A stretch of 64,000 nt of DNA from Pseudomonas frederiksbergensis (GCF_000802155.2 NZ_JQGJ02000005.1:62001-126000), one strand, 5' to 3'; positions 17,839-28,793 are shown, counted from the stretch's first letter. Notes: generated from the sequence alone by a model not told the origin. Made by a program: numbers and translations.

Positions 17839-19287
17839 ATGTCGTCATCTATTCGCAGGTCCGTCCAGTCAGACACACTGACCCGCTTGGCCCAGGCCAT
17901 CGCGGTGGCTGTGTCCGCCACGCTGGCGGGCTGTCAGAGCACCGGCCAGGTGCCACAGAACGATGCTGCGCATAAGCCGAATGTCGCCGCGCGGGCCAAG
18001 CAAAAACCCGTATGGCTCACGGAAAAGCCCGCCCCCCAAGTGCCCCAGGACGTGTGGGAGCGCATGCGCCAGGGCTTCCAGCTCCAGGAAACCGCCGGCG
18101 TAAACCCGCGCATCGAGCAGCAGCGCCTGTGGTTCGCCAGCAACCCGTCGTTCCTGGAGAACGCCGGCGAGCGCGGCAGCTTGTACATCCATTACATCGT
18201 CGAGCGCCTGGAAGAACGCAACATGCCGCTGGAGCTGGCGCTGTTGCCGGTGATCGAAAGCGCCTACAACCCGATGGCCTATTCCCGGGCCAACGCGGTG
18301 GGACTGTGGCAGTTCATCCCCTCCACCGGGCGCTATTTCAACCTGCGCCAGACCCGTTTCTACGACGGCCGTCGTGACATTACCGCGTCCACAACGGCCG
18401 CGATGGATTACCTGACACGCCTGCACGACATGTTCAACGGCGACTGGCTGCTGGCGCTGGCGGCCTATAATGCCGGTGAAGGCACGGTCAGCCGCGCCAT
18501 CGAACGCAACGAGAAGCTTGGCCTGCCCACCGACTACTGGAACCTGCCGCTGCCCAGCGAAACCCAGGCCTATGTGCCGAAACTGCTGGCGCTGTCCCAG
18601 GTCGTCCTGGCTCCCGACGCCTATGGCGTGAACCTCAACCCGATCGCCAACGAACCGTACTTCCAGGTTGTCGAGATCAACCAGCGCATGGACCTGTCGA
18701 AGGTCGCGGCGGTAGCGAACATCGACGAGGACGAGCTGTTCCAGCTCAACCCGGCATTCAAGCAGCGCACCACCATCGACGGCCCGCAACACTTGCTGGT
18801 CCCGACGTCGAAGGCTCAGTTGCTGACCGCTAGCCTCTCGACCATGCGCCCGGAAGAACTGATCAGCCCCCGCTCGCTCAAGCCGGTCTTCGAAACCGCC
18901 GACGACAGCGAAGTGGAAGGGGCCAGGCGCACCTACCGTGTCAAGCGCGGCGACAACCTGGCCCGGATAGCCAAGGCCAACAATGTCCAGACCAAGGACC
19001 TGCAACGCTGGAACAAACTCAGCGGCAACAAGCTCAAGGTTGGTCAGACCCTGGTGATGCAGGACGCCAAGGCCAGCAAGGCGAGCGGCAAGCGAATCAA
19101 CACCGTCGTGGCCGCAAAGGGCAAGGAGCAAAAGAAGCAGACCCAATACAAGGTCAAGCAGGGCGACTCGCTATACGTCGTCGCCAAGCGTTTCAATGTC
19201 GAAATGCAGCACCTCAAGCGCTGGAATCCGCGCATGGGCAAGGCGCTCAAGCCTGGGCAGATGCTGACGGTCTATTCCCCACATTGA
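17839..19287 (+). CDS. mltD: membrane-bound lytic murein transglycosylase D with LysM repeats
   Basis: 482 residues from the ATG at 17839. An N-terminal lipoprotein signal ends in LAGC, so the protein should be anchored to the outer membrane. The SLT catalytic domain spans roughly residues 95-260, with the catalytic Glu in LLPVIESAYNP followed by AVGLWQFIPSTGRY and LALAAYNAGEGTV. Two LysM peptidoglycan-binding repeats lie near the C-terminus (YRVKRGDNLARIAKAN and YKVKQGDSLYVVAKRF). It cleaves murein glycan to 1,6-anhydro products during wall turnover. Confidence 0.96.
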   Translation: MSSSIRRSVQSDTLTRLAQAIAVAVSATLAGCQSTGQVPQNDAAHKPNVAARAKQKPVWLTEKPAPQVPQDVWERMRQGFQLQETAGVNPRIEQQRLWFASNPSFLENAGERGSLYIHYIVERLEERNMPLELALLPVIESAYNPMAYSRANAVGLWQFIPSTGRYFNLRQTRFYDGRRDITASTTAAMDYLTRLHDMFNGDWLLALAAYNAGEGTVSRAIERNEKLGLPTDYWNLPLPSETQAYVPKLLALSQVVLAPDAYGVNLNPIANEPYFQVVEINQRMDLSKVAAVANIDEDELFQLNPAFKQRTTIDGPQHLLVPTSKAQLLTASLSTMRPEELISPRSLKPVFETADDSEVEGARRTYRVKRGDNLARIAKANNVQTKDLQRWNKLSGNKLKVGQTLVMQDAKASKASGKRINTVVAAKGKEQKKQTQYKVKQGDSLYVVAKRFNVEMQHLKRWNPRMGKALKPGQMLTVYSPH

Positions 19288-19313
19288 CACTGGGGTTCCT
19301 GTAGCTAGGGGCT

Positions 19314-19442
19314 TGTTGTGGCGAGGGGATTTATCCCCGCTGGGGCGCGAAGCGGCCCTAAAACCTGACAACTCGGTGTATCAGATAGATCCAGGGGGGG
19401 CTGCTTCGCAGCCCAGCGGGGATAAATCCCCTCGCCACAACA
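19314..19442. repeat. REPIN: 31-bp perfect inverted repeat pair
   Basis: The 31 bases at 19314-19344 are exactly reverse-complementary to 19412-19442, separated by 67 bases. Each arm holds its own palindromic core (GGGGATTTATCCCC-like). Next to the right arm is a further small hairpin (GGGCTGCTTCGCAGCCC, about 19398-19414). Two REP sequences in inverse orientation form a REPIN, a non-autonomous element mobilised by RAYT transposases; none is visible here. It fills most of the mltD-nppA1 gap. Confidence 0.85.
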
Positions 19443-19556
19443 GCCTTCTACCCAGTAGGTATCACTGCCTACACAAGCTCCCGACTTTTTCCCGTCGATA
19501 CAAGCTGTTACTGTACAGGCCATAAAAGCCCAAGCCGCCTGGATCGGATCCCAGAC

Positions 19557-21389
19557 TTGATACGTCCCCTCCTCCTGCTCCTGATCAGCCTGGCATCGAG
19601 CCCTGCCGCCTACGCCACCATCAGCGAAAGCCATGGCTATGCCCAGTTCGGCACGCTCAAGTACCCGGCCCGATTCACCCACTTCGACTGGGTCAACCCG
19701 CAAGCGCCCAAGGGCGGTACCTTGCGGGTCATGGCATTCGGCACGTTCGACACACTGAACCCCTACACCTTCAAGGGCAGCAGCCCGGTTTCCACGGCGA
19801 ATTTCCTGCAATACGGCATCAATGAGCTGAACGAGCCGCTGATGGTCGGCACGGGCCAATACGCGCCGTCCGGTGATGAGCCCACCTCAAGCTACGGCCT
19901 GATCGCCCAGTCGGTTGAGTACAGCGAGGACCGCAGCTGGGTGGTGTTCAACCTGCGGCCCGAAGCGCGCTTCCATGATGGCGTGCCGATCACGGCCTAT
20001 GACGTCGCGTTCTCCTACCGGACGTTGCTCAAGGATGGCCACCCACAATATCGGACCAACCTGCAGGAAGTGCTGCGGGTCGACGTTCTCAATCCGTTGA
20101 AGATCCGTTTCGTGTTCAAGCGCTCGGGCAACCCCCTGCTGATCCTGCGCCTGGGCGAACTGCCGGTGTTGCCGCAGCATTACTGGAAAGACCGCGATTT
20201 CAAGGCCACCACCTTCGAACCGCCACTGGGCAGCGGCCCCTACCGCATCACCAAAGTGCAGCCAGGCCGCCAGTTGGTGTTCGAGCGAGTCAAGGACTAC
20301 TGGGGCAAGGACCTGCCAGTCAATCGCGGCAAGTACAACGTCGATCGAATGAACGTGGAGTTCTACCGCGACAGCGACGTCGCCTTCGAAGCCTTCAAGG
20401 CCGGCGAGTTCGATATCTACATCGAGCATCAGGCCAAGAACTGGGCCAACGGCTACAACTTCCCGGCGGTTAACCGGGGCGATGTGATCAAGGCGCAGAT
20501 TCCCCATCGGATTCCGACCCAGACCCAGGGCCTGTTCATGAATACCCGGCGCGCCACGTTCGCCGAGATCAAGGTCCGTGAAGCCCTGGGGTTGATGTTC
20601 GATTTCCAGTGGACCAACCGCACACTGTTCAGCGGTGCCTACAAACGAACCCTCAGCTATTACCCCAACAGCGAATTCTCTGCCACTGGCCTGCCTGTCG
20701 GCCACGAATGGCTGCTGCTCAAACCTTATCGCGAGCAACTGCCGCCCCGATTGCTGACCGAGCCCTTCAGCCTGCCCGAAACCGACGGTCGCGGCATCCC
20801 ACGGGAAACCCTGCGCAGAGCCTTGGGCCTGCTGAAGGAAGCCGGCTGGACGCTCCATGGCCAGCACCTGCTGAACGCCGATAGCCAACCGTTGCGCTTC
20901 GAGATCCTGCTGGTGAACCCGAACCTGGAGCGCATCCTGCAGCCCTACGTCGAGAACCTCGCCAGCATCGGCGTCCAGGCCCGCCTGCGCACGGTGGACC
21001 GCGCCCAGTACAAACAGCGCCTGGACCAGTTCGACTTCGACATGATCCTGCTGACCCTGGGCCAGACGCTCAGCCCAGGTCTTGAGCAGTGGCAGTATTT
21101 CCACTCCAGCCAGGTCGGGATCAAGGGCAGCAAGAACTATGCGGGGATCGCCAACCCGGTTGTCGACCATCTGCTGGAAAAACTGCTCGCCGCCCAGACC
21201 CGCGATGAGCAGGTCGCCGCTGGCAAAGCCCTGGACCGTGTGTTGCTATGGCAGCACTACTGCATTCCCAACTGGTATATCAATTATCATCGCCTGGCGT
21301 ACCGCAACCGGTTCGCCTTTGTCACTACGCCGCCCTATACCCTGGGCTTGAGCGCCTGGTGGCTGAAATCTTCGGAGAAAGATCAATGA
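19557..21389 (+). CDS. nppA1: ABC transporter extracellular solute-binding protein 1 (NppA1/YejA-like)
   Basis: 610 residues starting at a TTG codon (19557); no better start lies upstream in frame. A signal peptide (MIRPLLLLLISLASSPAAYA) precedes a family 5 peptide-binding protein with typical stretches such as APKGGTLRVMAFGTFDTLNPY, VVFNLRPEARFHDG and PLGSGPYRI. In P. aeruginosa the same gene order encodes the Npp transporter, which imports peptides and peptidyl-nucleoside antibiotics; the Yej system of enterics takes up microcin C. The stop overlaps the nppA2 start (ATGA). Confidence 0.9.
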   Translation: MIRPLLLLLISLASSPAAYATISESHGYAQFGTLKYPARFTHFDWVNPQAPKGGTLRVMAFGTFDTLNPYTFKGSSPVSTANFLQYGINELNEPLMVGTGQYAPSGDEPTSSYGLIAQSVEYSEDRSWVVFNLRPEARFHDGVPITAYDVAFSYRTLLKDGHPQYRTNLQEVLRVDVLNPLKIRFVFKRSGNPLLILRLGELPVLPQHYWKDRDFKATTFEPPLGSGPYRITKVQPGRQLVFERVKDYWGKDLPVNRGKYNVDRMNVEFYRDSDVAFEAFKAGEFDIYIEHQAKNWANGYNFPAVNRGDVIKAQIPHRIPTQTQGLFMNTRRATFAEIKVREALGLMFDFQWTNRTLFSGAYKRTLSYYPNSEFSATGLPVGHEWLLLKPYREQLPPRLLTEPFSLPETDGRGIPRETLRRALGLLKEAGWTLHGQHLLNADSQPLRFEILLVNPNLERILQPYVENLASIGVQARLRTVDRAQYKQRLDQFDFDMILLTLGQTLSPGLEQWQYFHSSQVGIKGSKNYAGIANPVVDHLLEKLLAAQTRDEQVAAGKALDRVLLWQHYCIPNWYINYHRLAYRNRFAFVTTPPYTLGLSAWWLKSSEKDQ

Positions 21390-23239
21390 AGCCTATACGC
21401 GCCCTGCTCCTGCAGGCCGGCAGCCTGTTGTTCGCCGGGCTGGCCTGCGCCGCGCCGCAGCATGCCGTGACCCTGTACAACGAGCCGCCGAAATACCCGG
21501 CCGATTTCAAGCATTTCGATTATGTGAACCCCGATGCCCCCAAGGGAGGGGTTTTTCGCCAAGGCGGGTTTGGCGGCTTCGACAGCCTCAACCCGTTCAT
21601 CAGCAAAGGCGTACCGGCCGACGACATCGGCCTGATCTATGACACGCTGGCCAAGCAAGGCCTGGACGAACCCTTCACCGAGTATGGCCTGGTCGCAGAA
21701 AAAATCGAGAAAGCCCCGGACAACGGCTGGGTGCGTTTCTATCTGCGCCCCGAAGCCCGCTTCAACGATGGCCACCCGGTCCGCGCCGAGGACGTGGTGT
21801 TCAGCTTCCAGACGTTGACCAAAGACGGCGCCCCGATGTTTCGCGGCTATTACAACGACGTCGCCGAAGTCATCGCCGAAGAACCGCTCAAGGTCCTGTT
21901 CAAGTTCAAGCACACCAACAATCGCGAGCTGCCATTGATCCTCGGACAATTGCCCGTCCTGCCCAAGCACTGGTGGGCCAGCCGGGACTTCAGCAAGGGC
22001 AACCTTGAAATCCCCTTGGGCAGTGGCCCGTACAGGGTCGCCGAAGTGAAGGCCGGTCGCTCGATCCGCTACGAGCGGGTGAAGGATTATTGGGGCAAGG
22101 ATCTGCCGGTCAATCGCGGCTTCTACAATTTCGATGTGCTGGTCACCGACTACTACCGCGACAACACCGTGGCCGTCGAGGCGTTGAAAGCCGGACAGTT
22201 CGATTACTGGCTCGAAATGACTGCGAAAAACTGGGCCAACGCCTACAACGTCCCCGCCGTGACCGAAGGCCGGCTGATCAAGGAACAGATCCCCAACGGC
22301 AATCCCACCGGCATGCAAGGCTTTATCTACAACCTGCGCCGGCCGATCTTCCAGGATATGCGGGTGCGCAAGGCCTTGAGCCTGCTGTTCGATTTCGAAT
22401 GGACCAACAAGCAACTCTTCAACGGGGCCTACGCCCGTACCCGCAGCTACTTCGAGAATTCGGAGATGGCCGCCACTGGCCTGCCTGGCGAAGATGAACT
22501 GGAGATTCTCGCCCCCCTGCGCGGCAAGATCCCCGAGCAGGTCTTCACCGAAGCCTTCCAGGCTCCGATGTGCGACGGCAGCGGGATGATCCGCGACCAA
22601 CAGCGCAAGGCCTATCAACTGCTGCAAGAAGCCGGCTGGCGCATCGTCGACGACAGGATGGTCGATGCCCAGGGCAAACCGGTAGTGCTCGAATTCCTGC
22701 TGGCCCAAACCGACTTCGAGCGGGTCCTGCTGCCGTTCAAGCGCAACCTGAGTGACCTGGGCATCGAACTGGTGATCCGCCGCGTCGATGTATCCCAATA
22801 CATCAATCGCGTGCGTTCCCGGGACTTCGACCTGGTAGTGGGCAGCTTCCCGCAATCCAGTTCGCCGGGTAACGAACAGAGAGAGTTCTGGATGTCCGCC
22901 GCGGCCGACAAGCCTGGCAGCCGCAACACCATGGGCCTGAAAGACCCAGCCGTCGACCAGTTGGTAGAACAGTTGATCAACGCCGATTCGCGCAAGAGCC
23001 TGGTGGCACACGCCCGGGCGCTCGACCGAGTGTTGCAGTGGGGCTACTACGTGATTCCCAACTGGCACATCAAGACCTGGCGCGTCGCCTATTGGAACCA
23101 CATCGGCCATCCGAAAGTCACGCCAACCTACGACATCGGCACCACCACCTGGTGGGTCAAGCCGGAGATCAAGCCAGCCGATGAAGTAGAGAAGCAGGTC
23201 ATCGAGCAGCATATCGCCGCCCCTGCGAGCGTGGAGTAA
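21386..23239 (+). CDS. nppA2: ABC transporter extracellular solute-binding protein 2 (NppA2/YejA-like)
   Basis: 617 residues with a signal peptide ending near LACAAP. It is clearly a paralogue of the preceding gene: both share [24 protein letters not shown] / AKNWANGYN and a common overall length, so they come from a tandem duplication. Two binding proteins feeding one permease is the known Npp layout and probably widens the range of peptides accepted. The start at 21386 overlaps the nppA1 stop; the permease gene follows 4 bases after its stop. Confidence 0.9.
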   Translation: MKPIRALLLQAGSLLFAGLACAAPQHAVTLYNEPPKYPADFKHFDYVNPDAPKGGVFRQGGFGGFDSLNPFISKGVPADDIGLIYDTLAKQGLDEPFTEYGLVAEKIEKAPDNGWVRFYLRPEARFNDGHPVRAEDVVFSFQTLTKDGAPMFRGYYNDVAEVIAEEPLKVLFKFKHTNNRELPLILGQLPVLPKHWWASRDFSKGNLEIPLGSGPYRVAEVKAGRSIRYERVKDYWGKDLPVNRGFYNFDVLVTDYYRDNTVAVEALKAGQFDYWLEMTAKNWANAYNVPAVTEGRLIKEQIPNGNPTGMQGFIYNLRRPIFQDMRVRKALSLLFDFEWTNKQLFNGAYARTRSYFENSEMAATGLPGEDELEILAPLRGKIPEQVFTEAFQAPMCDGSGMIRDQQRKAYQLLQEAGWRIVDDRMVDAQGKPVVLEFLLAQTDFERVLLPFKRNLSDLGIELVIRRVDVSQYINRVRSRDFDLVVGSFPQSSSPGNEQREFWMSAAADKPGSRNTMGLKDPAVDQLVEQLINADSRKSLVAHARALDRVLQWGYYVIPNWHIKTWRVAYWNHIGHPKVTPTYDIGTTTWWVKPEIKPADEVEKQVIEQHIAAPASVE

Positions 23240-23243
23240 CCCG

Positions 23244-24317
23244 ATGCTGGCCTACATTTTTCGGCGATTGCTGCTGATCATCCCGACCCTGTTCGGCATC
23301 TTGCTGATCAACTTCGTCATCATCCAGGCCGCGCCCGGCGGGCCGGTAGAGCAGATGATCGCCAAGCTCGAAGGCTTCGAAGGCGCTACCAGCCGCATTG
23401 CCGGCGGTGGTGCCGAAGTGTCGGTGGCCGGTTCCTCCTACCGCGGTGCCCAGGGCCTGGACCCGGCGCTGGTCAAGGAAATCGAACGCATGTACGGCTT
23501 CGACAAGTCGGCGCCCGAACGCCTGTGGATCATGATCAAGAATTATGCGCGCCTGGACTTCGGCGACAGCTTTTTCCGTGACGCCAAGGTCATCGACCTG
23601 ATCAAGGAAAAGATGCCGGTGTCCATTTCGTTGGGGCTGTGGAGCACCCTCATCATGTACCTGGTTTCGATCCCCCTGGGGATCGCCAAGGCCACGCGGC
23701 ATGGCAGCCATTTCGATGTCTGGACCAGCTCGGCCATCATCGTCGGCTACGCGATCCCATCATTCCTGTTCGCCATCCTGCTGATCGTGGTGTTTGCAGG
23801 CGGCAGCTATTTCGATTGGTTTCCACTGCGGGGGCTGACGTCCAACAATTTCGACGAGCTGACCCTGGGGGGCAAGATACTCGATTACTTCTGGCACCTG
23901 GCCTTGCCGGTGACCGCCCTGGTGATCGGCAACTTCGCCACCATGACCCTGCTGACCAAGAACAGTTTCCTCGACGAAATCAACAAGCAATACGTGGTCA
24001 CCGCCAAGGCCAAGGGCCTGACCCGCCATCGAGTGCTCTACGGCCATGTCTTCCGCAACGCCATGCTGCTGGTGATCGCCGGTTTCCCGTCTGCCTTCAT
24101 CGGGATCTTCTTCACCGGCTCGCTGCTGGTGGAAGTGATCTTTTCCCTCGACGGGCTGGGACTGATGAGTTTCGAAGCGGCCATCAACCGCGACTACCCC
24201 GTGGTATTTGGCACGCTGTTCATCTTCACCCTGCTGGGATTGGTGGTAAAACTGATCGGCGACCTGACCTACACCTTCGTCGATCCGCGCATCGATTTCG
24301 AAAGCCGGGAGCATTGA
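23244..24317 (+). CDS. nppB: ABC transporter permease (NppB/YejB-like)
   Basis: 357 residues. It begins with a membrane segment typical of peptide permeases ([20 protein letters not shown]). Four to five further segments follow, with the EAA-type coupling loop ([20 protein letters not shown]) near residue 255. The long periplasmic loop after the first segment is characteristic of YejB. It forms the inner-membrane channel with NppC. Gene spacing in the operon is only a few bases. Confidence 0.92.
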   Translation: MLAYIFRRLLLIIPTLFGILLINFVIIQAAPGGPVEQMIAKLEGFEGATSRIAGGGAEVSVAGSSYRGAQGLDPALVKEIERMYGFDKSAPERLWIMIKNYARLDFGDSFFRDAKVIDLIKEKMPVSISLGLWSTLIMYLVSIPLGIAKATRHGSHFDVWTSSAIIVGYAIPSFLFAILLIVVFAGGSYFDWFPLRGLTSNNFDELTLGGKILDYFWHLALPVTALVIGNFATMTLLTKNSFLDEINKQYVVTAKAKGLTRHRVLYGHVFRNAMLLVIAGFPSAFIGIFFTGSLLVEVIFSLDGLGLMSFEAAINRDYPVVFGTLFIFTLLGLVVKLIGDLTYTFVDPRIDFESREH

Positions 24318-24318
24318 G

Positions 24319-25338
24319 ATGAACCTGTCCCCTCTCAATCGCCGTCGTTTCGAACTGTTCAAGGCCAACAAGCGTGGCTGGTGGTCGCTGTGGCTGTTCC
24401 TGGTGCTGTTCGTGCTGAGCCTGGGCGCCGAGCTGATTGCCAACGATAAGCCGCTTGTCGTGCATTACGACGACGGTTGGTACTTCCCGGCCCTCAAGCG
24501 CTACCCGGAAACCACCTTCGGCGGCGAGTTCCCGCTGGAGGCCAACTACAAGAGCCCGTACATCCGCGAGTTGCTGGCGGCCAAGGACGCCTGGGTGTTG
24601 TGGGCGCCTATTCCGTTCAGCTACCAGAGCATCAACTACGACTTGAAAGTCCCGGCCCCGGCACCGCCCTCCTCGGTGAACTGGCTCGGCACCGACGACC
24701 AGGGCCGCGATGTGCTGGCCCGGGTCATCTATGGCTTTCGCATCTCGGTGCTGTTCGCGCTGACGTTGACGATACTCAGCTCGATCATCGGCGTGATCGC
24801 CGGTGCCCTGCAGGGCTTCTATGGCGGCTGGGTGGATCTCGCCGGCCAGCGCTTCCTGGAGATCTGGTCCGGGTTGCCGGTGCTGTACCTGCTGATCATC
24901 CTCGCCAGTTTCGTCCAGCCGAACTTCTGGTGGCTGCTGGGCATCATGCTGTTGTTTTCCTGGATGAGCCTGGTGGACGTCGTGCGTGCCGAGTTCCTGC
25001 GCGGGCGCAACCTGGAATACGTGCGCGCCGCACGGGCGCTGGGCATGCAGGACGGCGCGATCATGTTCCGCCACATCCTGCCCAATGCCATGGTCTCGAC
25101 CATGACGTTCATGCCGTTCATCCTCACGGGCGCCATCGGCACCCTCACCGCCCTGGATTTCCTCGGCTTCGGCCTGCCGGCGGGCGCGCCGTCCCTGGGC
25201 GAATTGGTGGCCCAGGGCAAATCCAACCTCCAGGCGCCCTGGCTGGGCATCAGCGCTTTCGCGGTGCTGGCGATCATGCTGAGCCTGCTGGTGTTCATCG
25301 GCGAGTCCGCTCGCGATGCCTTCGATCCGAGGAAGTGA
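24319..25338 (+). CDS. nppC: ABC transporter permease (NppC/YejE-like)
   Basis: 339 residues. A single N-terminal membrane segment and a long periplasmic loop precede a five-segment permease core with the coupling loop YVRAARALGMQDGAIMFRHILPNAM near residue 240. The signature LGTDDQGRDVLARVIYGFR before the core is typical of DppC/YejE permeases. It pairs with NppB, starts one base after the nppB stop and ends one base before nppD. Confidence 0.92.
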   Translation: MNLSPLNRRRFELFKANKRGWWSLWLFLVLFVLSLGAELIANDKPLVVHYDDGWYFPALKRYPETTFGGEFPLEANYKSPYIRELLAAKDAWVLWAPIPFSYQSINYDLKVPAPAPPSSVNWLGTDDQGRDVLARVIYGFRISVLFALTLTILSSIIGVIAGALQGFYGGWVDLAGQRFLEIWSGLPVLYLLIILASFVQPNFWWLLGIMLLFSWMSLVDVVRAEFLRGRNLEYVRAARALGMQDGAIMFRHILPNAMVSTMTFMPFILTGAIGTLTALDFLGFGLPAGAPSLGELVAQGKSNLQAPWLGISAFAVLAIMLSLLVFIGESARDAFDPRK

Positions 25339-25339
25339 T

Positions 25340-26950
25340 ATGAACCAGGACAACCTGATCGAAGTACGCGACCTGGCGGTGGAGTTCATTGTCGGCGAAC
25401 GCCGCCAGCGGGTGGTCGAGGGCGTCAGTTTCGACATCAAGCGCGGCGAAACCTTGGCCCTGGTGGGCGAAAGCGGCTCGGGCAAATCAGTCACCGCCCA
25501 CTCGATCCTGCGCCTGCTGCCCTACCCGCTGGCCCACCACCCCACAGGGACCATCCAGTATTCCGGCCAGAATCTGCTGGAGTTGAAGGAAAAAACCATC
25601 CGCCACATCCGCGGCAACCGGATCGCGATGATCTTCCAGGAACCGATGACGTCCCTGAACCCGCTGCACTCCATTGAAAAGCAGATCAATGAAGTGCTCG
25701 GCATCCACAAGGGCCTGAGCGGGAAAGTCGCCACCCGCCGTTCCCTCGAACTGTTGGAGCTGGTCGGCATCCCCGAACCGCACAAGCGCCTCAAGGCCTT
25801 GCCCCATGAGTTGTCCGGCGGCCAGCGCCAGCGGGTCATGATCGCCATGGCCCTGGCCAACGAGCCGGAACTGTTGATCGCCGACGAACCGACGACCGCG
25901 CTGGATGTCACCGTGCAGCTGAAAATCCTCGATCTGCTCAAGGATTTGCAGGCGCGCCTGGGCATGTCGCTGCTCCTGATCAGCCATGATTTGAACCTGG
26001 TGCGAAGAATTGCGCATCGCGTATGTGTCATGCAGCGCGGTTGCATCGTCGAACAGGCATCGTGCGCAGAGTTGTTCCGCGCACCGCAACATCCGTACAC
26101 TCGGGAATTGCTGGCCGCCGAGCCCAGCGGCAACCCGGCCAACAACGTCGTCGGTCCGCCATTGCTGGAGGTCGAGGACTTGAAAGTCTGGTTTCCGATC
26201 AAGAAAGGCCTGTTCAAGCGCACGGTGGATTACATCAAGGCCGTGGACGGGATCCGCTTCAGCCTGCCCCAGGGCCAGACCCTGGGCATCGTTGGCGAGA
26301 GCGGTTCCGGCAAGTCGACATTGGGGCTGGCGATCTTGCGGTTGATCGGCAGCCAAGGCGGGATCCGCTTCGAAGGCAACGCCCTGGACAGCCTGACGCA
26401 GCAGCAAGTCAGGCCGCTGCGCCGGGAGATGCAAGTGGTGTTTCAGGACCCGTTCGGCAGCCTGAGCCCGCGGATGTGTGTCAGCCAGATCGTCGGCGAA
26501 GGGTTGCGGATCCACAAGATCGGCACCCCGGCCGAACAGGAACAAGCGATAATCGCGGCATTGAAGGAGGTAGGCCTGGACCCGGAGACCCGGAACCGCT
26601 ACCCCCATGAATTTTCCGGAGGGCAACGGCAACGTATCGCCATTGCCCGGGCCCTGGTGCTCAAGCCGGCGTTGATTCTGCTGGATGAACCGACGTCGGC
26701 CCTGGACCGTACCGTGCAACGCCAAGTGGTGGAGCTGTTGCGGTCGCTGCAAACCAAGTACAACCTGACGTACCTGTTTATCAGCCATGACCTGGCTGTC
26801 GTCAAAGCGCTGAGCCACCAACTGATGGTGGTCAAGCATGGCCAAGTGGTCGAACAAGGTGATGCCCGCAGCATATTCGCCGCGCCGCAACACCCCTATA
26901 CACAGCAGTTGCTGGAGGCCGCCTTCCTGGCCCCAACAACTGCCGAATAA
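25340..26950 (+). CDS. nppD: ABC transporter ATP-binding protein, two fused nucleotide-binding domains (NppD/YejF-like)
   Basis: 536 residues with two complete ATPase domains. The first has Walker [11 protein letters not shown] near residue 45, signature LSGGQRQR and Walker [13 protein letters not shown]. The second has [10 protein letters not shown] near residue 320, FSGGQRQR and [13 protein letters not shown] single chain with both sites is the YejF arrangement and energises the NppBC channel. The start at 25340 follows the nppC stop directly; the longer frame upstream overlaps nppC and is not used. Confidence 0.94.
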   Translation: MNQDNLIEVRDLAVEFIVGERRQRVVEGVSFDIKRGETLALVGESGSGKSVTAHSILRLLPYPLAHHPTGTIQYSGQNLLELKEKTIRHIRGNRIAMIFQEPMTSLNPLHSIEKQINEVLGIHKGLSGKVATRRSLELLELVGIPEPHKRLKALPHELSGGQRQRVMIAMALANEPELLIADEPTTALDVTVQLKILDLLKDLQARLGMSLLLISHDLNLVRRIAHRVCVMQRGCIVEQASCAELFRAPQHPYTRELLAAEPSGNPANNVVGPPLLEVEDLKVWFPIKKGLFKRTVDYIKAVDGIRFSLPQGQTLGIVGESGSGKSTLGLAILRLIGSQGGIRFEGNALDSLTQQQVRPLRREMQVVFQDPFGSLSPRMCVSQIVGEGLRIHKIGTPAEQEQAIIAALKEVGLDPETRNRYPHEFSGGQRQRIAIARALVLKPALILLDEPTSALDRTVQRQVVELLRSLQTKYNLTYLFISHDLAVVKALSHQLMVVKHGQVVEQGDARSIFAAPQHPYTQQLLEAAFLAPTTAE

Positions 26951-26969
26951 CCTGAAAGAGGAGCAACAC

Positions 26970-27764
26970 ATGGGTTTTCTCGCCGGTAAGCGCGTACTGA
27001 TCGTCGGTGTCGCCAGCAAGCTGTCCATCGCATCCGGCATCGCTGCCGCCATGCATCGCGAGGGCGCTGAGCTTGCGTTCACTTATCAGAACGACAAACT
27101 CAAGGGTCGTGTCGAAGAGTTCGCGCAAGGCTGGGGTTCGAGCCCTGAGCTGTGCTTCCCATGCGACGTGGCCAGCGACGAAGAAATCGCCAAGGTCTTC
27201 GAAGAATTGAGCAAGAAGTGGGACGGCCTGGACTGCATCGTGCACTCCGTGGGCTTCGCCCCGGGCGACCAGCTGGACGGCGACTTCACCGAAGCCACCA
27301 CCCGCGAAGGCTTCCGCATCGCGCACGACATCAGCGCCTACAGCTTCGTGGCCCTTGCCAAGGCCGGTCGCGAAATGATGAAAGGCCGCAACGGCAGCCT
27401 GCTGACCCTGTCTTACCTGGGCGCCGAGCGCACCATGCCTAACTACAATGTCATGGGCATGGCCAAGGCTTCCCTGGAAGCTGGCGTTCGCTACCTGGCC
27501 GGCTCCCTGGGCCCGGATGGCACCCGCGTGAACTGCGTATCGGCCGGCCCGATCCGCACCCTCGCCGCCTCCGGCATCAAGAACTTCCGCAAGATGCTGG
27601 CCGCCAACGAAGCGCAAACCCCGCTGCGTCGCAACGTCACCATCGAAGAAGTCGGCAATGCCGGCGCCTTCCTGTGCTCGGACCTGGCGTCGGGCATCAG
27701 CGGTGAAATCATGTACGTGGACGGCGGCTTCAACACCACCGCCATGGGCAACATCGAAGAGTAA
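26970..27764 (+). CDS. fabI: enoyl-[acyl-carrier-protein] reductase (NADH)
   Basis: 264 residues. The N-terminal dinucleotide fold begins [20 protein letters not shown]. The catalytic pair of FabI is visible: Tyr in [13 protein letters not shown] and the Tyr-x6-Lys in YNVMGMAK, near residues 146-163. The enzyme performs the last reduction of each fatty acid elongation cycle and is the target of triclosan-type inhibitors. A GAGGAGC ribosome-binding site precedes the ATG. It follows nppD by 19 bases, so some co-transcription is likely, and is closed by a strong terminator. Confidence 0.97.
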   Translation: MGFLAGKRVLIVGVASKLSIASGIAAAMHREGAELAFTYQNDKLKGRVEEFAQGWGSSPELCFPCDVASDEEIAKVFEELSKKWDGLDCIVHSVGFAPGDQLDGDFTEATTREGFRIAHDISAYSFVALAKAGREMMKGRNGSLLTLSYLGAERTMPNYNVMGMAKASLEAGVRYLAGSLGPDGTRVNCVSAGPIRTLAASGIKNFRKMLAANEAQTPLRRNVTIEEVGNAGAFLCSDLASGISGEIMYVDGGFNTTAMGNIEE

Positions 27765-27785
27765 ATCTTCACGCTGCACCCAACG

Positions 27786-27818
27786 CCGCTTGGCCTGCAA
27801 AGGCCAAGCGGTTTTTTT
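27786..27818 (+). terminator. Rho-independent terminator of the npp-fabI unit
   Basis: The sequence CCGCTTGGCCT / AGGCCAAGCGG forms an 11-bp stem around a 4-base loop and is followed directly by seven T residues. It starts 22 bases past the fabI stop and touches the 3' end of the convergent LysR gene. Confidence 0.92.
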
Positions 27819-28749
27819 ATGCCTGCACCAGCTGCCCAACCGACAGATCCTGAAAACACGCCTCAAGAAACTCGACGCACACCCGCAGCTTCGCCGACTG
27901 ACTGAGCCGCGTCGGATAGACCGCCCAGACATTGGCACTCTGCGAATAAGCCGGCAGGACCTGAACCAGCCGCCCCTGCTCCAACAGCGGCCCGGCGTCC
28001 CACATCGAGCGCAACAGGATCCCGCCGCCACTCAACGCCCACTCCAGGACAATCTCACCACTGTTGGAGGACAACGGGCCGCCGACGCGCACCGTCTCCG
28101 GCTGCCCATCCTTGCTCAAGGTCCAGATACCGAAGGCGTTATCGCGCTCCTTGAGCACCAGGCAATCATGATCCTTGAGGTCATCCAGCGAATGCGGCGT
28201 GCCCCGTCGTCGCAAATATTCAGGGGATGCGCAGAGCACTCGCCGATTGCTCACCAGCTTGCGCCCCAGATGCTGGCCCGGCAGGTCATCACCTACGCGG
28301 ATCTCCAGGTCGAACCCTTCGCCGACGATATCGACAACACGGTCAAACACGTCCAGGCGGATGTCGAGCCCTGGATACGTCTGGGACAGTTTGCCGATGG
28401 CCGGCGCGACATGATTGCGGCCAAACCCGAAGCTGCTGCAGATGTGCAATGAGCCGGTGGGCTGATGCCGAGCCCGAGCGATTTCGCCGACAAATTCATC
28501 GAAATCACCCAACAATTTTTCCGCCCAGACCCGCACGCGCTCGCCATCGTCGGTCAAGGCGATGCGTCGGGTCGTGCGGTGCAGCAGCCGGGTCGACAGC
28601 GTCGACTCCAATACCGAAATACGCTTGCTGATATAAGCCGGCGAGTAACCCAACGCCTCGGCGGCACTGGCAAAGCCGTTTTTCCGGACAACGGCCAGAA
28701 ACACCTTGAGGTCTTCCGGCAACGGTAATTGATCACGACTTGTGTTCAT
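27817..28749 (-). CDS. LysR-family transcriptional regulator (DmlR-like)
   Basis: 310 residues. The N-terminal helix-turn-helix (DLKVFLAVVRKNGFASAAEALGY, then YISKRISVLES and TRLLHRTTRRIALTDDG) is a clear LysR domain, and a substrate-binding lobe follows. The subfamily with this HTH includes DmlR, but nothing here identifies the ligand. Start taken at MNTSRDQ (28749). An 11-bp dyad at 28766-28793 lies just upstream and could be its own binding site. The gene is convergent with fabI. Confidence 0.88.
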   Translation of the reverse strand: MNTSRDQLPLPEDLKVFLAVVRKNGFASAAEALGYSPAYISKRISVLESTLSTRLLHRTTRRIALTDDGERVRVWAEKLLGDFDEFVGEIARARHQPTGSLHICSSFGFGRNHVAPAIGKLSQTYPGLDIRLDVFDRVVDIVGEGFDLEIRVGDDLPGQHLGRKLVSNRRVLCASPEYLRRRGTPHSLDDLKDHDCLVLKERDNAFGIWTLSKDGQPETVRVGGPLSSNSGEIVLEWALSGGGILLRSMWDAGPLLEQGRLVQVLPAYSQSANVWAVYPTRLSQSAKLRVCVEFLEACFQDLSVGQLVQA

Positions 28750-28765
28750 CGACGCTACCACAGCC

Positions 28766-28793
28766 CTATTCTTCGCAATTTCGCGAAGAATAG
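28766..28793. promoter_or_regulatory. perfect 11-bp dyad between treA and the LysR gene
   Basis: CTATTCTTCGC (28766-28776) and GCGAAGAATAG (28783-28793) are perfect inverted arms with a 6-base spacer. It sits 17 bases upstream of the LysR start and 18 bases past the treA stop. It contains T-N11-A spacings, so it may be a LysR operator. It could equally act as a treA terminator hairpin, although no T run follows on that strand. Confidence 0.5.

Noticed and set aside
19557..23239. Tandem solute-binding proteins as a novel duplication
   Set aside because: The two-binding-protein layout is already known for the Npp transporter of P. aeruginosa, so it is not new.
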